From the NCBI GenBank assembly GCA_945875585.1, contig CAMCLK010000029.1, positions 1 to 63,206 of the forward strand: a stretch of 63,206 nt of DNA. Reading direction: 5' to 3'. A program made the translations under genes and the position numbers. This stretch comes from Candidatus Kuenenia stuttgartensis. GTDB lineage: Bacteria; Planctomycetota; Planctomycetia; Gemmatales; Gemmataceae. Below, piece by piece: positions 25,256-35,426 of this stretch. Position 1 is the first letter of the stretch. Every line of letters begins with the position of its first letter. The notes under the pieces were generated by a model. That model was not told the origin of the DNA. It saw only the letters and a program-made list of their open reading frames with translations, and made no database searches.

Positions 25256-26085
25256 GCCGAACCAACCGTGGCGCCATTTTGGCGCGCTTTTCCGAGCTTC
25301 GCCATCTGGGCACACCCATTATTGGCGGAGGTGCCGGAACTGGCATTTCGGCCAAGGCCGCCGAGGCGGGCGGGATCGACCTGATAATCATTTACAACTC
25401 CGGCAAGTTTCGCATGGCGGGGCGCGGGTCACTGGCTGGCCTGATGCCTTACGGCAACGCCAACGATATTGTGCGCGAACTGGGCCGCGAGGTGCTGACC
25501 GTGGTGAAAACCACCCCGGTAGTGGCGGGTGTATGCGCGACCGATCCTTTCTTGTTACTAGAACCGTTTTTGGCGGAACTGCGCGCCATGGGCTTTGCCG
25601 GTGTGCAGAACTTCCCCACGGTGGGCCTGATCGATGGCGTATTCCGCCAGAATCTGGAAGAGACAGGAATGGGCTTCGATATTGAAATCGAGATGATTGG
25701 CAGGGCCCACGCGCTGGACATGCTGACCACGCCTTACGCCTTCGACCCATCGCAAGCCGACCTGTTGGCTCGGGCGGGCGCGGATATCATTGTGGCGCAC
25801 ATGGGCCTCACCACGGCGGGAACCATTGGCGCGCGCACCGCGAAATCGCTGGACAAGAGCGTGGAAGAGGTGGGTGCCATCGCCCGGGCAGCGCGCGCGG
25901 CACGGCCGGATATTTTTGTGCTGTGCCATGGCGGGCCAATCGCCGAGCCGGAAGACGCGCGCTATGTGCTGGAACGCGTCCCCGAGTGCGACGGATTTTA
26001 CGGCGCCAGCAGCATGGAACGGCTGCCCACGGAAATCGCCATCCGCGACACAGTAGCGCGGTTCAAGGCAATGGGTGTATCCTGA
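25252..26085 (+). CDS. PEP-hydrolase-like TIM-barrel protein
   Basis: This 277-residue protein belongs to the family labelled phosphoenolpyruvate hydrolase-like, a TIM-barrel fold related to PEP mutase/isocitrate lyase types. Visible motifs are [19 protein letters not shown] at the N-terminus, [42 protein letters not shown], and [11 protein letters not shown] at the C-terminus. In Tm-1 proteins this domain follows a UPF0261 domain, and here it is encoded by the adjacent overlapping gene. The substrate is unknown. The coupling and the ordinary base composition suggest an established housekeeping pair. Confidence 0.86.
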   Translation: MSRTNRGAILARFSELRHLGTPIIGGGAGTGISAKAAEAGGIDLIIIYNSGKFRMAGRGSLAGLMPYGNANDIVRELGREVLTVVKTTPVVAGVCATDPFLLLEPFLAELRAMGFAGVQNFPTVGLIDGVFRQNLEETGMGFDIEIEMIGRAHALDMLTTPYAFDPSQADLLARAGADIIVAHMGLTTAGTIGARTAKSLDKSVEEVGAIARAARAARPDIFVLCHGGPIAEPEDARYVLERVPECDGFYGASSMERLPTEIAIRDTVARFKAMGVS

Positions 26086-26119
26086 TAGGTGGCCCATTCC
26101 TCTCCCGGGAGCTGACATC

Positions 26120-29100
26120 ATGCTGCTGCATTTGGCCTTAATGGTTCTGGCCCAACCCGCGTTCGATGCCAAGCGCCTCGAGCGCACTCCGCTTGTGACG
26201 GGACTTACCGATGCCATGGGCATTGACGTGCTGAACGACGGCACCGTGATTCTGATCGAAAGGCCGGGAGGCGTGCTGCTGATGCCGCCGGGCCAGCCCG
26301 CGAAGCGATTGGGGCGGGTGAAGGCAGCGGTGTTTGGTGAAGTGGGCCTGATGGGTGTGGCGTTCGATGCCAACTTCGCTGAATCGGGCGCATTTTTTAT
26401 CTTCTACAGCCCGGAAGAAAAAAAGAGCGTGATGCGGTTGTCGCGCCTTGTTGTTCGCGAAGGCAAAATCGACCCGGCGCTGGAACGGACCATTATTGAA
26501 GTTCCGATCGAGGAAAAGGGCGCGTATCACCTTGGCGGCGGGATCGCCCGCGATGCCAAAGGCCGCATTTTGATAGGCATCGGCGACAATTCCCCGCCCA
26601 TTCCCGAACTGCCCATCGATCAGCGCCCCGGCCACGAACTGGCCGATGCCCTGCGCAGCGCCGGCAATACCAACGACCTGCGCGGAAAAATCTTGCGCGT
26701 TGAACCCCTGGCGGAGGGCGGTTACCGCATTCCCGAAGGCAATCTGTTCAAGGACCCCAAGCAAGGCAGGCCTGAAATTTTCGCCATGGGTTGCCGCAAC
26801 CCGTTCCGCGTGATGTGCGACCTGCCCACCGGCGAGGTGATGTGGGGCGATGTTGGCGTGAATGTGGATCCCAAATGCGGCATCACGCCATCGGGCTATG
26901 ACGAAATCAACCGTACGCAATCGCCGGGCAACTTCGGCTGGCCGCTGTTCAGCGGGCCAAACGAAGGGTTCACCCGATTTGATTTTGAAACGCGCAAGGT
27001 GGGAGATCGATTCGACCCGGCCCACCCCGTGAATTTCAGCCGCAATAACACGGGCGCCAAAGATCTCCCTCCCGCCCGGGGCGCCGCCTTGTGGTATTCA
27101 AGCGTGGCCTCCGAACGCTGGCCTGCTGTGGGTGCCGGTAGCCGGAGTATTGTCTGTGGCCCTGTCGTGCGACTGGAAAAGCTGGTCAATGGCAACGACA
27201 GGCTGCCCGAACGGTACGAGGGCAAGCTCCTTGTTGCCGACTGGATGCGCAACTGGATTGTCGCCTGCGATATGAAATCTGATGGAACGCTTGGAGATGC
27301 CGAGCCGTTCGCTCAGCACCTGAGCTTCCGCCGGCCGATGGACATGCGGATGGCGCCGGATGGTTCGCTGCTGGTACTGGAGTATGGCGACCGATGGAAT
27401 GGTAATACCGACGGCGTGTTGAGTCGTTTGGCGTATAAGCGTGGCAACCGGTCCCCTTTGGCCAAAGCAGAAGCCAACCCACCTGCAGGCAAGGCCGGGT
27501 TAGTTGTGAAACTCGATGCTTCTGCTAGTACCGATGCCGACGGCGACACTCTGAAATATGAATGGCGCGATGCCGCTGGTGTGGTGATCCCCGGGCAGGG
27601 CCCAGCCCGCGAGGTGCGGATTGGTGCAACGGGCAGTCATTTGTACACGGTCACCGTGACCGATGCGCATGGTTCGATGGGAACCGCTCAGGCAACCGTG
27701 AAGGTGGGCAACGCCTTGCCCGTGGTGCAGATCAAGTCGCCGGTAAGCGGATCGTTCTTCGACTGGACCCAACCACTGCTTCTGGAAGCCGAGGCAACCG
27801 ACGATGAAGATGGTTCCACCAGCAAGGCGACAATTCCCGCCGACAAAATTGTCTGGCGTGCTGTTTATCTTTCGCGTGGCGTGGGCGAAACGGAAACCCG
27901 GCACCCCGGTTTGGCGCTGATGCGCGGAAGCACCTGCTTTGGCTGCCACATGGCAGGTGAGGCATCGCGCGGTCCAGCCTATGCCCAAGTAGGTGCCCGG
28001 TACCGCGCTGAAGATGGCGCGCGCGAAAAACTGACGAAAAAGATTGTGGAAGGTGGCAACGGTGCATGGGGCACCTACCCGATGCCTCCACACCCCCAGC
28101 ACACCCCTGCTCAGGCACGCCAGATGGTGGATTGGATTCTCGATGAAGCGGGCACGGGACAGCAGGGTGCGGCAGGCGCCTTGGCGGCTCTGGCATTCCC
28201 GCACCCCGGTCACAACGGCGATGGTGGGGTTTGGCGTATTACGGCTTCCTACACCGACCTCGGCGCCCGGGGCCAACCGGCACTCACTGGCGAGGCCACG
28301 GTGATCGTGCATGCGCGCCGCCGCAAAGCGGCCTTTGCAGATATTCAGCAAGGCACATTAGTCGTTGACGATATCGACAAGGAACGCGATGCACTGGCCT
28401 GGCTGGGTAAAGATAGTTTTGTTGGTTTTTCGGGGGTGCGCCTTGATGGCGTTTCAGGATTACGGGTTCGGGCCAGTTCAACACGGCCGGGCGCCTGGAT
28501 TGAAGCGCGGTCTGGTGGCCCCGATGGTGTGCTTTTGGGCAAAGTGGAACCGGGACAGGCATTTGCCGAACACCTGATTCAACTTGAAGGCGCCAAAGGC
28601 ATTCACGATGTGGTGCTGGTGGCACGCCAACCGGGTGCCGGTTCGATGGCAGACAAGCCTATCGGCCTTCACTGGATCCGGTTTGAAGCCGATGCGGGCG
28701 CAACCAAAGCTGAAGCCGCTATGCGCGACAAGGCGCGGCCACTGGTGCGGGCTGCTGCCGCAAAATCAGGCCCCATTACCCCATTGAAACCGTGGAAAAT
28801 CGACGACTTTTCAGACAAGGATTTAACCTCTACTGGACGCGATGCAGCTAAGGGCGACGCGCTCCTCACACGCTTAGGCTGCGTTGGATGCCATGCTGTG
28901 GGAACAAAAGCCGGCGGACAGCTTGGGCCGAATATCGCGGAAAGCCTGCTGCGCGTGGAGAAAGAAAAAGACCCGCGCCGGGCGCTGCTGCGTGAAATTC
29001 TGGAACCATCGCGGCAGGTGGAACCGAAGTGGCGCACGCGCGTGGTGGTGCTCGACAGTGGCAGAACCATCGCGGGTCTGGTGCTTTCGCAGACAGACCA

Positions 29101-29284
29101 AGAAATCCGTCTGGTATCAGATCCGACACGTCCGGATCAGGTGCAGGTGATACCGCGCGACCGTATCGAAGAGATGCGTGAAACGCCCGCGTCGCTGATG
29201 CCAGCGGGCCTACTGGATGGCTTGACCCGGGAAGAAGTACTCGACCTGATGGCCCGGCTATGGCGCGAGGCCAAGGCGCGCTAG
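26120..29284 (+). CDS. PQQ-type sugar dehydrogenase with PKD domain and two heme-c sites
   Basis: This 1054-residue exported protein begins with a short signal peptide (LLHLALMVLAQPAFD). The first 430 residues resemble soluble aldose dehydrogenases with a six-bladed propeller (GMGCRNPFRVMCDLPTGEVM-type blades; GNFGWPLFSGPNEGF). A PKD-like domain follows (VVKLDASASTDADGDTLKYE). There is a heme-c site at about residue 605 (CFGCH) and a second at about 920 (CVGCH), the latter in the PVC-type C-terminal heme domain with HAVGTKAGGQLGPNI. It probably oxidises a sugar or polyol in the periplasm and passes electrons to hemes. The start is ATG 26120; the frame is open for 15 codons upstream. Confidence 0.87.
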   Translation: MLLHLALMVLAQPAFDAKRLERTPLVTGLTDAMGIDVLNDGTVILIERPGGVLLMPPGQPAKRLGRVKAAVFGEVGLMGVAFDANFAESGAFFIFYSPEEKKSVMRLSRLVVREGKIDPALERTIIEVPIEEKGAYHLGGGIARDAKGRILIGIGDNSPPIPELPIDQRPGHELADALRSAGNTNDLRGKILRVEPLAEGGYRIPEGNLFKDPKQGRPEIFAMGCRNPFRVMCDLPTGEVMWGDVGVNVDPKCGITPSGYDEINRTQSPGNFGWPLFSGPNEGFTRFDFETRKVGDRFDPAHPVNFSRNNTGAKDLPPARGAALWYSSVASERWPAVGAGSRSIVCGPVVRLEKLVNGNDRLPERYEGKLLVADWMRNWIVACDMKSDGTLGDAEPFAQHLSFRRPMDMRMAPDGSLLVLEYGDRWNGNTDGVLSRLAYKRGNRSPLAKAEANPPAGKAGLVVKLDASASTDADGDTLKYEWRDAAGVVIPGQGPAREVRIGATGSHLYTVTVTDAHGSMGTAQATVKVGNALPVVQIKSPVSGSFFDWTQPLLLEAEATDDEDGSTSKATIPADKIVWRAVYLSRGVGETETRHPGLALMRGSTCFGCHMAGEASRGPAYAQVGARYRAEDGAREKLTKKIVEGGNGAWGTYPMPPHPQHTPAQARQMVDWILDEAGTGQQGAAGALAALAFPHPGHNGDGGVWRITASYTDLGARGQPALTGEATVIVHARRRKAAFADIQQGTLVVDDIDKERDALAWLGKDSFVGFSGVRLDGVSGLRVRASSTRPGAWIEARSGGPDGVLLGKVEPGQAFAEHLIQLEGAKGIHDVVLVARQPGAGSMADKPIGLHWIRFEADAGATKAEAAMRDKARPLVRAAAAKSGPITPLKPWKIDDFSDKDLTSTGRDAAKGDALLTRLGCVGCHAVGTKAGGQLGPNIAESLLRVEKEKDPRRALLREILEPSRQVEPKWRTRVVVLDSGRTIAGLVLSQTDQEIRLVSDPTRPDQVQVIPRDRIEEMRETPASLMPAGLLDGLTREEVLDLMARLWREAKAR

Positions 29285-29508
29285 TGTGACGCTATTGGTA
29301 TGACTTCAGAATTCGGTATGTTCAACAATTCATTGGCCCGGCCAGACCTGATGACTGGTCGGGAAGGAAATGCCACAACAGCGACCTGTTCAGCCGCTTG
29401 TCGTTGCACAAGATCTTGATGGATGGCCATCAAATCGTAGTTGAATTGCTTGGCGTATTCATCGCGAATCCGCCGTACTTCATCAATGATATCGTCCATT
29501 TCATTCAT
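29281..29508 (-). CDS. small protein paired with a PIN-domain gene
   Basis: This 75-residue protein has the N-terminal pattern DEVRRIRDEYAKQFNYDLMA, which is common in small proteins encoded beside PIN-domain genes in planctomycetes and cyanobacteria. The C-terminus is variable. It overlaps the PIN gene by 8 bases (29501-29508) and is probably its antitoxin or a partner, although it comes second rather than first as in classical vapBC. No DNA-binding motif is visible. Its stop overlaps the end of the heme dehydrogenase gene on the other strand. Confidence 0.7.
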   Translation of the reverse strand: MNEMDDIIDEVRRIRDEYAKQFNYDLMAIHQDLVQRQAAEQVAVVAFPSRPVIRSGRANELLNIPNSEVIPIASH

Positions 29509-29983
29509 CTCCGCGTGCCATAAGCTCTTCAGGTGTGCAAATTACAGGCGCTTCTTTGTCAAATGAATGACAAATTTCCACGATTTTAGATCGAAACATA
29601 GCATTGGCAATGTGCGCGTAATTCCATGTCAGCAGGTAATCCATGCCATGGCAGGTAGCAATCGCTATATGCATCGCATCGAGAACCGCTCTTTGCGGCA
29701 AGGGAATGAGTTCTATGAATCCCCGTGCCAAAGAAGTCACTTCGGGTGATTCGTCGAGTACCTGCAAATCCCTTAGATACTCCATTCGGGACTGTGCTGC
29801 GATTTTATCTCCAGCCTGACATTCACGCAGGACAATTTGTGAAACAAATAGATCGAACGCTCCCCGTCGATTTAACCACCATTCACGCGTTACGTGCTGG
29901 TGAAACGAACGAATAACATCCCTGCTGGGCCAAGCTGCCAGATAACTTGGTACTGTTGTCTCAATATACACTCTCGGTTTCAT
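29501..29983 (-). CDS. PIN-domain (VapC-like) protein
   Basis: This 160-residue protein is a PIN-domain ribonuclease-like protein. The start [17 protein letters not shown] is the subgroup in which Glu-Thr-Thr replaces the first Asp. Acidic residues that could complete the metal site appear at [14 protein letters not shown], at [14 protein letters not shown], and in the C-terminal half, with [12 protein letters not shown] where many PIN proteins have TWN or TND. Such enzymes cut tRNA or other RNA. It overlaps a downstream small gene likely to encode its partner. The start is ATG 29983. Confidence 0.82.
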   Translation of the reverse strand: MKPRVYIETTVPSYLAAWPSRDVIRSFHQHVTREWWLNRRGAFDLFVSQIVLRECQAGDKIAAQSRMEYLRDLQVLDESPEVTSLARGFIELIPLPQRAVLDAMHIAIATCHGMDYLLTWNYAHIANAMFRSKIVEICHSFDKEAPVICTPEELMARGDE

Positions 29984-30052
29984 GATTCTACTTTACCACT
30001 GAGATCGTCGGTTTCACTTCTAATTCCCCAAAACAACCGAAGGCGCAACTCG

Positions 30053-30081
30053 TTGGTTGGACCCTCAGGGAATGGTATGCT
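30053..30081 (+). promoter_or_regulatory. possible sigma-70 promoter for the thiolase operon
   Basis: TTGGTT (30053-30058) and TATGCT (30076-30081) are 17 bases apart, 26 bases before GTG 30107 and its AAGGAG site. Three of six and four of six bases match consensus, so this is a weak suggestion. Confidence 0.3.
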
Positions 30082-30106
30082 GCTACCAACACTCAAGGAG
30101 CAAACC

Positions 30107-31267
30107 GTGCCCCGCATCGTTGTTGTCTCCGCATGCCGAACTCCTCAAGGCCGATTTCTTGGTGGTCTGGCATCTTCATCGGCTGCGCAACTGGGAGCCA
30201 TTGCGGCAGAAGCTGCATTGGCACGAGCTTCCATTGCGCCCGATGCCATCGATCAAGTCATTGTTGGCAATGTTCTTGGGGCTGGACTTGGCCAGAATGT
30301 CGCCCGGCAAGTAGCCATGGGAGCCCGTGTTCCCGTTGGCTGTCCAGCCTTCAGTGTGAACATGATGTGCGCCTCCGGTCTGCAAGCCGTTGCCTTGGCT
30401 GCTCAGGCCATTGCTGCCCAAAATGCCAGAGTGGTTCTTTGCGGTGGTGTTGAGTCGATGTCGCGGGCGCCCTATCTTCTAGAGCGCGCCCGTACTGGTT
30501 ACAAGCTTGGCCATGGCAATCTGGTCGATTCCATTCTGCGCGACGGATTAACAGACTCGTTTACAGACAAACATATGGGCGAATGTCTCGAAGCCATGGC
30601 GCGGCAGAAAAGTATCAGCCGCAGCCGACAAGATGCTTTTGCTCTGCACAGTCAGGAACGCGCGGCCGCAGCCAAGGCACGCGGGGCTTTTGCAGACGAA
30701 CTGGTCGCTGTAGGCAAAGTCACCGAAGACGAACACCCGCGTGCCGACACCACGCTGGCAGCACTTTCAGCACTGAAACCCGCCTTCGCCTCGGAAGGCG
30801 GTAGTGTAACAGCGGGCAATGCCTCGGGCATTAACGATGGCGCCGCGATGCTGGTGGTTTGCTCTGAAACCACCGCCATGGCTCATGGCTGGAAACCACT
30901 GGCGGTTTTTGCAGGCTGCGCCAGTGCCGGTTGCGAGCCGGAGCAATTCGGAATCGGCCCTGTGCTGGCCACCCGCGCCCTTTGCGACCGGTATGGATAC
31001 ACTTTGGGTCAATTCGACACCGTGGAACTGAACGAAGCGTTCGCCGCCCAGGCACTTGCCTGCATCGATGGCCTGGCCCTCGATGCGGACAAGGTGAACC
31101 CCGATGGTGGCGCCATCGCACTGGGCCACCCGATTGGCGCCAGCGGCGCCCGCTTGGTAGTGCATCTGGCCCACCGAATTGCGCGAGGCGAATCGTCGCG
31201 CGCCTTGGCCACATTATGCGTGGGAGGCGGAATGGGGATTGCCGCGGCTTTGGAGACCTACCGATGA
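30107..31267 (+). CDS. thiolase (acetyl-CoA C-acetyltransferase type)
   Basis: This 386-residue enzyme condenses two acyl-CoA or cleaves a 3-ketoacyl-CoA. The nucleophilic Cys is in [10 protein letters not shown] near residue 88, the catalytic His in [13 protein letters not shown] and the second Cys in [18 protein letters not shown] and the NEAFAAQ motif are also typical of the family. Length fits degradative and biosynthetic thiolases. The start is GTG 30107, with AAGGAG six bases upstream; longer upstream frames have no site. It is followed by an SDR and a CoA-transferase, each overlapping the previous gene by 4 bases, so acetoacetyl-CoA is a likely substrate. Confidence 0.93.
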   Translation: MPRIVVVSACRTPQGRFLGGLASSSAAQLGAIAAEAALARASIAPDAIDQVIVGNVLGAGLGQNVARQVAMGARVPVGCPAFSVNMMCASGLQAVALAAQAIAAQNARVVLCGGVESMSRAPYLLERARTGYKLGHGNLVDSILRDGLTDSFTDKHMGECLEAMARQKSISRSRQDAFALHSQERAAAAKARGAFADELVAVGKVTEDEHPRADTTLAALSALKPAFASEGGSVTAGNASGINDGAAMLVVCSETTAMAHGWKPLAVFAGCASAGCEPEQFGIGPVLATRALCDRYGYTLGQFDTVELNEAFAAQALACIDGLALDADKVNPDGGAIALGHPIGASGARLVVHLAHRIARGESSRALATLCVGGGMGIAAALETYR

Positions 31268-32016
31268 AAGCGATCGATTTGAGTGGAAAGGTCGCCTTGG
31301 TGACAGGTGCCAGCCAAGGGCTTGGTTCCGCCACCACGCGGGCCCTGCATGCCGCCGGTGCGACCGTGGTCATTAACTTTTTTCCCGATCCGGATAAGGT
31401 GAATGAAGCCCGGGCACAGGTTCTTGCCGCTGAACTGGGAGAACGTTGCCTGTTCGTGGGAGCCGACGTGCGTGATCCGGGTGCGGTAGACCGCATGTTC
31501 GAGGCGGTCCGCGCCTCATTGGGCGGTATCGATATTGTTGTGAATAATGCCGCGGTGTTACGCGACCGCACCATCCGCAACATGACAGACGAAGATTGGC
31601 AGGCGGTGATCGACACGAACCTGACCGGCGTATTCCACATGAACCGGGCAGCAGCACGGCACCTGCGGGATGACGGCAGAATTGTCAGCATGGCATCGAT
31701 AGCGGCAACCGTTGGTTTTTTCGGTCAGGCCAACTACGCGGCGGCCAAGGCCGGTGTCGCTGCCATGACCAGAGTCCTTAGCCGTGAGTTGGCTCGGCGG
31801 CGCATCACCGTCAATGCCGTCGCTCCGGGTGTGGTGCTTACAGAAATGGGCAAAAGCATTCCGGAAGGGGTTCGTGAAAGCATGCTAGCGCAAATCCCGC
31901 TGGGCAGATTCGGCGAGCCAGACGAAATTGCCAACGTCATTCTGTTTTTATGCAGCCCGTTGGCCTCGTATATGACTGGTCAAACCCTGCATGTGAACGG
32001 AGGATGGACCTCGTGA
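31264..32016 (+). CDS. short-chain dehydrogenase/reductase
   Basis: This 250-residue SDR has the NAD(P)-binding motif TGASQGLG, the NNAAVL segment, and the catalytic Ser of [10 protein letters not shown] with YAAAKAG (Tyr-x3-Lys). The ending [19 protein letters not shown] is typical of FabG-like enzymes. Given the thiolase before it and the CoA-transferase after it, it may act as a 3-hydroxybutyrate or 3-hydroxyacyl dehydrogenase, but sequence alone does not fix the substrate. The start is ATG 31264, overlapping the thiolase stop (ATGA); its own stop overlaps the next start (GTGA). Confidence 0.9.
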   Translation: MKAIDLSGKVALVTGASQGLGSATTRALHAAGATVVINFFPDPDKVNEARAQVLAAELGERCLFVGADVRDPGAVDRMFEAVRASLGGIDIVVNNAAVLRDRTIRNMTDEDWQAVIDTNLTGVFHMNRAAARHLRDDGRIVSMASIAATVGFFGQANYAAAKAGVAAMTRVLSRELARRRITVNAVAPGVVLTEMGKSIPEGVRESMLAQIPLGRFGEPDEIANVILFLCSPLASYMTGQTLHVNGGWTS

Positions 32017-33554
32017 CCTGCCGCCGCGATGCAAAACTGTGCCGTGCCGACGAAGCCGTCTCCCGTATCGGCACCGGACAAACAGTAGCATGCGGTGGTT
32101 TCATTGGCGCTGCGCACCCGGAGGCGCTGACATCGGCACTTGAAAAGCGGTTTCTGGCCAGCGGGACCCCGCGCGACCTGACGCTGATCTATGCTGCCGG
32201 ACAGGGAGATGGTCAATCCAAGGGCCTGAACCATCTGGCCCACAAGGGGCTATTGAAACGCGTGATTGGCGGGCATTGGGGCCTGGCACCACGCTTGGGA
32301 GCCCTTGCCTTGGCTGGCGAAATCGAGGCCTATAACTTTCCACAAGGTGTTATCTGCCAACTGTTCCGCGATATTGCAGCTGGCAGGCCGGGGTGCATCA
32401 CCCATATCGGATTTGACACGTTTATTGATCCGGTTCATGGTGGTGGCCGCCTGAACGCTGTTACCACCGAAGAGCTTGTGGAACGCGTCACACTGGGCGG
32501 TAGAACCTGGCTGTGGTACAAGGCGCTCCCCATTCATGTCGGCCTGATCCGGGCCACAGCAGCCGACCCTCTTGGAAATCTGGTGATGGACGACGAAGCG
32601 ATCATCGGCGAAGTGCTGGCGATCGCTCAGGCCGCCCGCAATTCAGGCGGCATGGTGATTGCCCAAGTGGCACGCCTGCTCGACACGCCTGCCAATCCAC
32701 GCGCGGTGCGTGTCCCGGGAATATTAGTGGATCATATCGTTGTGGCCGAACCTTCTGACCACGAGCAAACGTTCGGCCGCCAGTACAACCCCGATTTTGT
32801 CATGCCGGCCACTGGCGCCACCCCTCAGATTCCGCCCCTGCCCCTTGATGAACGACGCATCATCGCGGCCCGCGCTGCCGATGAACTTCACGCGGGCGAT
32901 ATCGTCAATCTCGGAATCGGCATGCCGGAAGGAATTGCCGTCATTGCAGCGGAGCGCGGTTTGCTCGACAAGGTGACGTTGACGGTGGAATCTGGCCCCA
33001 TCGGAGGCATGCCGGCCGGCGGACTATCGTTTGGCGCATCGGTACACCCGCACGCGATCATCGACCAACCGGCACAATTCGATTTTTACGACGGCAAGGG
33101 CCTAGATTTTGCCGCACTGGGAGCGGCCCAAATCGACCAGCACGGCCATGTGAATGTCTCGTCGTTCGCCGGCCGCATTGCCGGGGTGGGCGGATTCGTG
33201 AATATCAGCCAGAATGCGCGCAGTCTGGTCTTTTGCGGCACATTCACCACAGGTGGTCTGGAAGTTGCTATCGAAAATGGATGTCTGCGTATTGTTCGGG
33301 AAGGACGGGTGCCTAAATTTGTCAGCAGCGTTCACCAGCGCGGTTTCAGTGCCACACGCGCCCGCACCGATGGCCAACGTGTGCTTTATGTTACCGAACG
33401 CGCTGTCTTCCGCCTCGCCGAAGCGGGAATTGAATTAATTGAAGTGGCTCCGGGTATCGATATCCAGACGCAGATCTTAAATCAGATGGAATTTGCGCCC
33501 GTCATCCGCGCGGTCGCACCCATGGCACCCCACCTGTTCAGGGCGCCGGCTTGA
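32013..33554 (+). CDS. acyl-CoA:acetate/3-ketoacid CoA-transferase (fused subunits)
   Basis: This 513-residue protein contains both CoA-transferase halves in one chain. The alpha-like half starts [20 protein letters not shown]; the beta-like half contains [19 protein letters not shown] and [17 protein letters not shown], whose Glu in ESG is the expected catalytic residue that forms the glutamyl-CoA thioester. It would move CoA between acetate or succinate and acetoacetate or similar acids. The start is taken as GTG 32013, with GGAGG nine bases upstream and a 4-base overlap with the SDR; ATG 32004 is possible. Its last 17 bases overlap the convergent hydrolase gene. Confidence 0.9.
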   Translation: MTCRRDAKLCRADEAVSRIGTGQTVACGGFIGAAHPEALTSALEKRFLASGTPRDLTLIYAAGQGDGQSKGLNHLAHKGLLKRVIGGHWGLAPRLGALALAGEIEAYNFPQGVICQLFRDIAAGRPGCITHIGFDTFIDPVHGGGRLNAVTTEELVERVTLGGRTWLWYKALPIHVGLIRATAADPLGNLVMDDEAIIGEVLAIAQAARNSGGMVIAQVARLLDTPANPRAVRVPGILVDHIVVAEPSDHEQTFGRQYNPDFVMPATGATPQIPPLPLDERRIIAARAADELHAGDIVNLGIGMPEGIAVIAAERGLLDKVTLTVESGPIGGMPAGGLSFGASVHPHAIIDQPAQFDFYDGKGLDFAALGAAQIDQHGHVNVSSFAGRIAGVGGFVNISQNARSLVFCGTFTTGGLEVAIENGCLRIVREGRVPKFVSSVHQRGFSATRARTDGQRVLYVTERAVFRLAEAGIELIEVAPGIDIQTQILNQMEFAPVIRAVAPMAPHLFRAPA

Positions 33555-34416
33555 CAACATCGGCAAGCCACGCACGAAGCTGACGGCGCTCGGCGCAGTC
33601 TTTCAGCACCCACTCATCGGTATGGTTGGGAAATGGCAACGGGACAAGCGTGGCACCCCTTACGCGCGCACCGTCCAGATATTGCCTGATTGCTTCAACA
33701 GACGTTTCTTGTGTGATGAACTGCGGTTTGTCCCCCAAACGCGCCAACCGTTTTCTGGCAGATTCCACATCATCTTCCGGGTAGCCCCACCGCCTGACGC
33801 CATCGTAATGGCTGTGGGGAACCATGGCCCGCCATAGTTTTGAAGTGGCTTCATCACGTAACCCGATGTAACCACAAGCTATGGCCCCCCTGGAAAACCC
33901 GGTAAGGATCACATTATTAGGGTCACCACCCCAATCGCGGCACACCCCAGCCACGGCTTGCCGGCAGTAAGCGGCAGTCGCATCCGGATCACCCCACCAT
34001 TGAATCGCATGTTTCTTTCCCTTTACATCAAGAAAAGGCAGGCAGATCCAAATAAAACCACGTCCCCCTGACATGCCGTAACCCAGCTTGCAGTCCTCAA
34101 CTTTCCCGGTGCTGATGTCGCCCAGATTGTTTTTGAAGTTGCCGTTGCCCGGGTATTCGACAATAACCGGGTAACGTTTTGCTGGTTTCCATTCGGCAGG
34201 CAGGTAAACGGTATGGGCCAGATGATCCCATTCTTCGTAACCCGGCAAGGTCTGCCATACCCGCTTAGCCGGAGCAGGCGCGCCATCAATAACCTTTGGA
34301 ACCACTAGATCCGATGGGATGGCGTGGATATTGGCAATAGCATGTGACTGAGCCAATACCCCTTGGCACCCAATCGATCCAAGGACAGCAATAACCAGAC
34401 ACCAGCGCTCCATCAT
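33538..34416 (-). CDS. exported alpha/beta-hydrolase
   Basis: This 292-residue protein has a signal segment ([18 protein letters not shown]); the Cys in SIGC could make it a lipoprotein. The body is an alpha/beta hydrolase with the nucleophile elbow [10 protein letters not shown] and a plausible acidic residue and His further on (PNHTDEW). It resembles esterases of the dienelactone hydrolase or feruloyl-esterase type, but the substrate is not clear. The start is ATG 34416 (tandem ATG ATG), with GGGGGAAGA upstream. It converges on the CoA-transferase gene with a 17-base overlap and diverges from the glycerophosphodiesterase gene. Confidence 0.8.
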   Translation of the reverse strand: MMERWCLVIAVLGSIGCQGVLAQSHAIANIHAIPSDLVVPKVIDGAPAPAKRVWQTLPGYEEWDHLAHTVYLPAEWKPAKRYPVIVEYPGNGNFKNNLGDISTGKVEDCKLGYGMSGGRGFIWICLPFLDVKGKKHAIQWWGDPDATAAYCRQAVAGVCRDWGGDPNNVILTGFSRGAIACGYIGLRDEATSKLWRAMVPHSHYDGVRRWGYPEDDVESARKRLARLGDKPQFITQETSVEAIRQYLDGARVRGATLVPLPFPNHTDEWVLKDCAERRQLRAWLADVVKPAP

Positions 34417-34515
34417 TCTTCCCCCATTAACGCGATGCCCTGTTATGGATGCCTCTGCCAGACTTCCATAATGTACCTGAGCTTCTTTCGGCTTCGCCTT
34501 CCGGAGAACCTCCCC

Positions 34516-35421
34516 ATGACTTGGATCACCTTCGCCAGCATAGCCCTTTTGTTCGCACAAGATCAGCGTGTTCTGGCCCCCTATACCCGCCCCACGCTTA
34601 TAGCCCACCGTGGTGCCTCGGCGTATGCACCCGAGCATACCTTGCCGGCATACCGCTTGGCGCTCGAACAGGGCGCGGACTATGTGGAACCGGACCTGCA
34701 AATCACTAAAGATGGTGTTCTTGTCTGCATGCACGACACCACGCTGGAACGCACAACCAATGCGCGGGCCCAATTTCCAAACAGGGCGCGAACAGAAAAC
34801 GGTCGATCCACATGGCCAGTGGCGGATTTCACACTGGCAGAAATCCGCACCCTTGATGCCGGTACCTGGAAAGGCCCCATGTGGACCAAAACGCAGGTCC
34901 CCACTTTCCAAGAAATGATCGACACGGTTCGTGGCAAAGCGGGCATTATTCCCGAGACCAAAGCCCCCGAGATATATGGCAAACGCGGCCTCGACATGGA
35001 AAAATTGCTGATGGAAATTTTAACGTCCAATCAGCTCGACAAGCCCGGTTCCGATCCGCGCACTCCCGTGATTATTCAGAGTTTCAGCGAGGCCAGCCTG
35101 CGCATGCTGCGCACCAAACACAACTGCCGCCTGCCTTTGGTTTACCTAACGCCATCACTAGGCAAAGAAACCCCCGAGGCGCATGTAACCCGGGTAAAGC
35201 AATTCGCCGATGGTTTGGCGCCAAGCGTTGGAGCCGTGAAAACCCATCCAAGTTTGGTGAAAGAAGCGCACAAACAAGGCATGAGCGTGACGGTGTGGAC
35301 GGTGCGGGCCAAATCGAAGGCTGATGCCGACGCCACACGCGCTGAAATGAAATCCCTTTTGCTGGAAGCGGGAGTTGACGCCATATTCACCGACAACCCG
35401 GACTTATTTCCACGCAAATAG
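34516..35421 (+). CDS. exported glycerophosphodiester phosphodiesterase
   Basis: This 301-residue protein has a short hydrophobic start (MTWITFASIALLFAQDQ), then the GDPD motif LIAHRGASAYAPEHTLPAY with the catalytic His-Arg. VEPDLQITKDGVLVCMHDTT follows with metal ligands Glu and Asp and the second His, and the sequence ends with VDAIFTDNPDLF, typical of the family. It should cut glycerophosphodiesters such as glycerophosphocholine to glycerol-3-phosphate in the periplasm. The start is ATG 34516 with GGAG upstream. It is transcribed away from the hydrolase gene and ends 5 bases before the convergent DUF1080 gene. Confidence 0.93.
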   Translation: MTWITFASIALLFAQDQRVLAPYTRPTLIAHRGASAYAPEHTLPAYRLALEQGADYVEPDLQITKDGVLVCMHDTTLERTTNARAQFPNRARTENGRSTWPVADFTLAEIRTLDAGTWKGPMWTKTQVPTFQEMIDTVRGKAGIIPETKAPEIYGKRGLDMEKLLMEILTSNQLDKPGSDPRTPVIIQSFSEASLRMLRTKHNCRLPLVYLTPSLGKETPEAHVTRVKQFADGLAPSVGAVKTHPSLVKEAHKQGMSVTVWTVRAKSKADADATRAEMKSLLLEAGVDAIFTDNPDLFPRK

Positions 35422-35426
35422 CACAT

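Noticed and set aside
25558..26373. Long minus-strand frame across 25.6-26.4 kb
   Set aside because: It spans the ends of two well-supported plus-strand genes and shows no recognisable protein.
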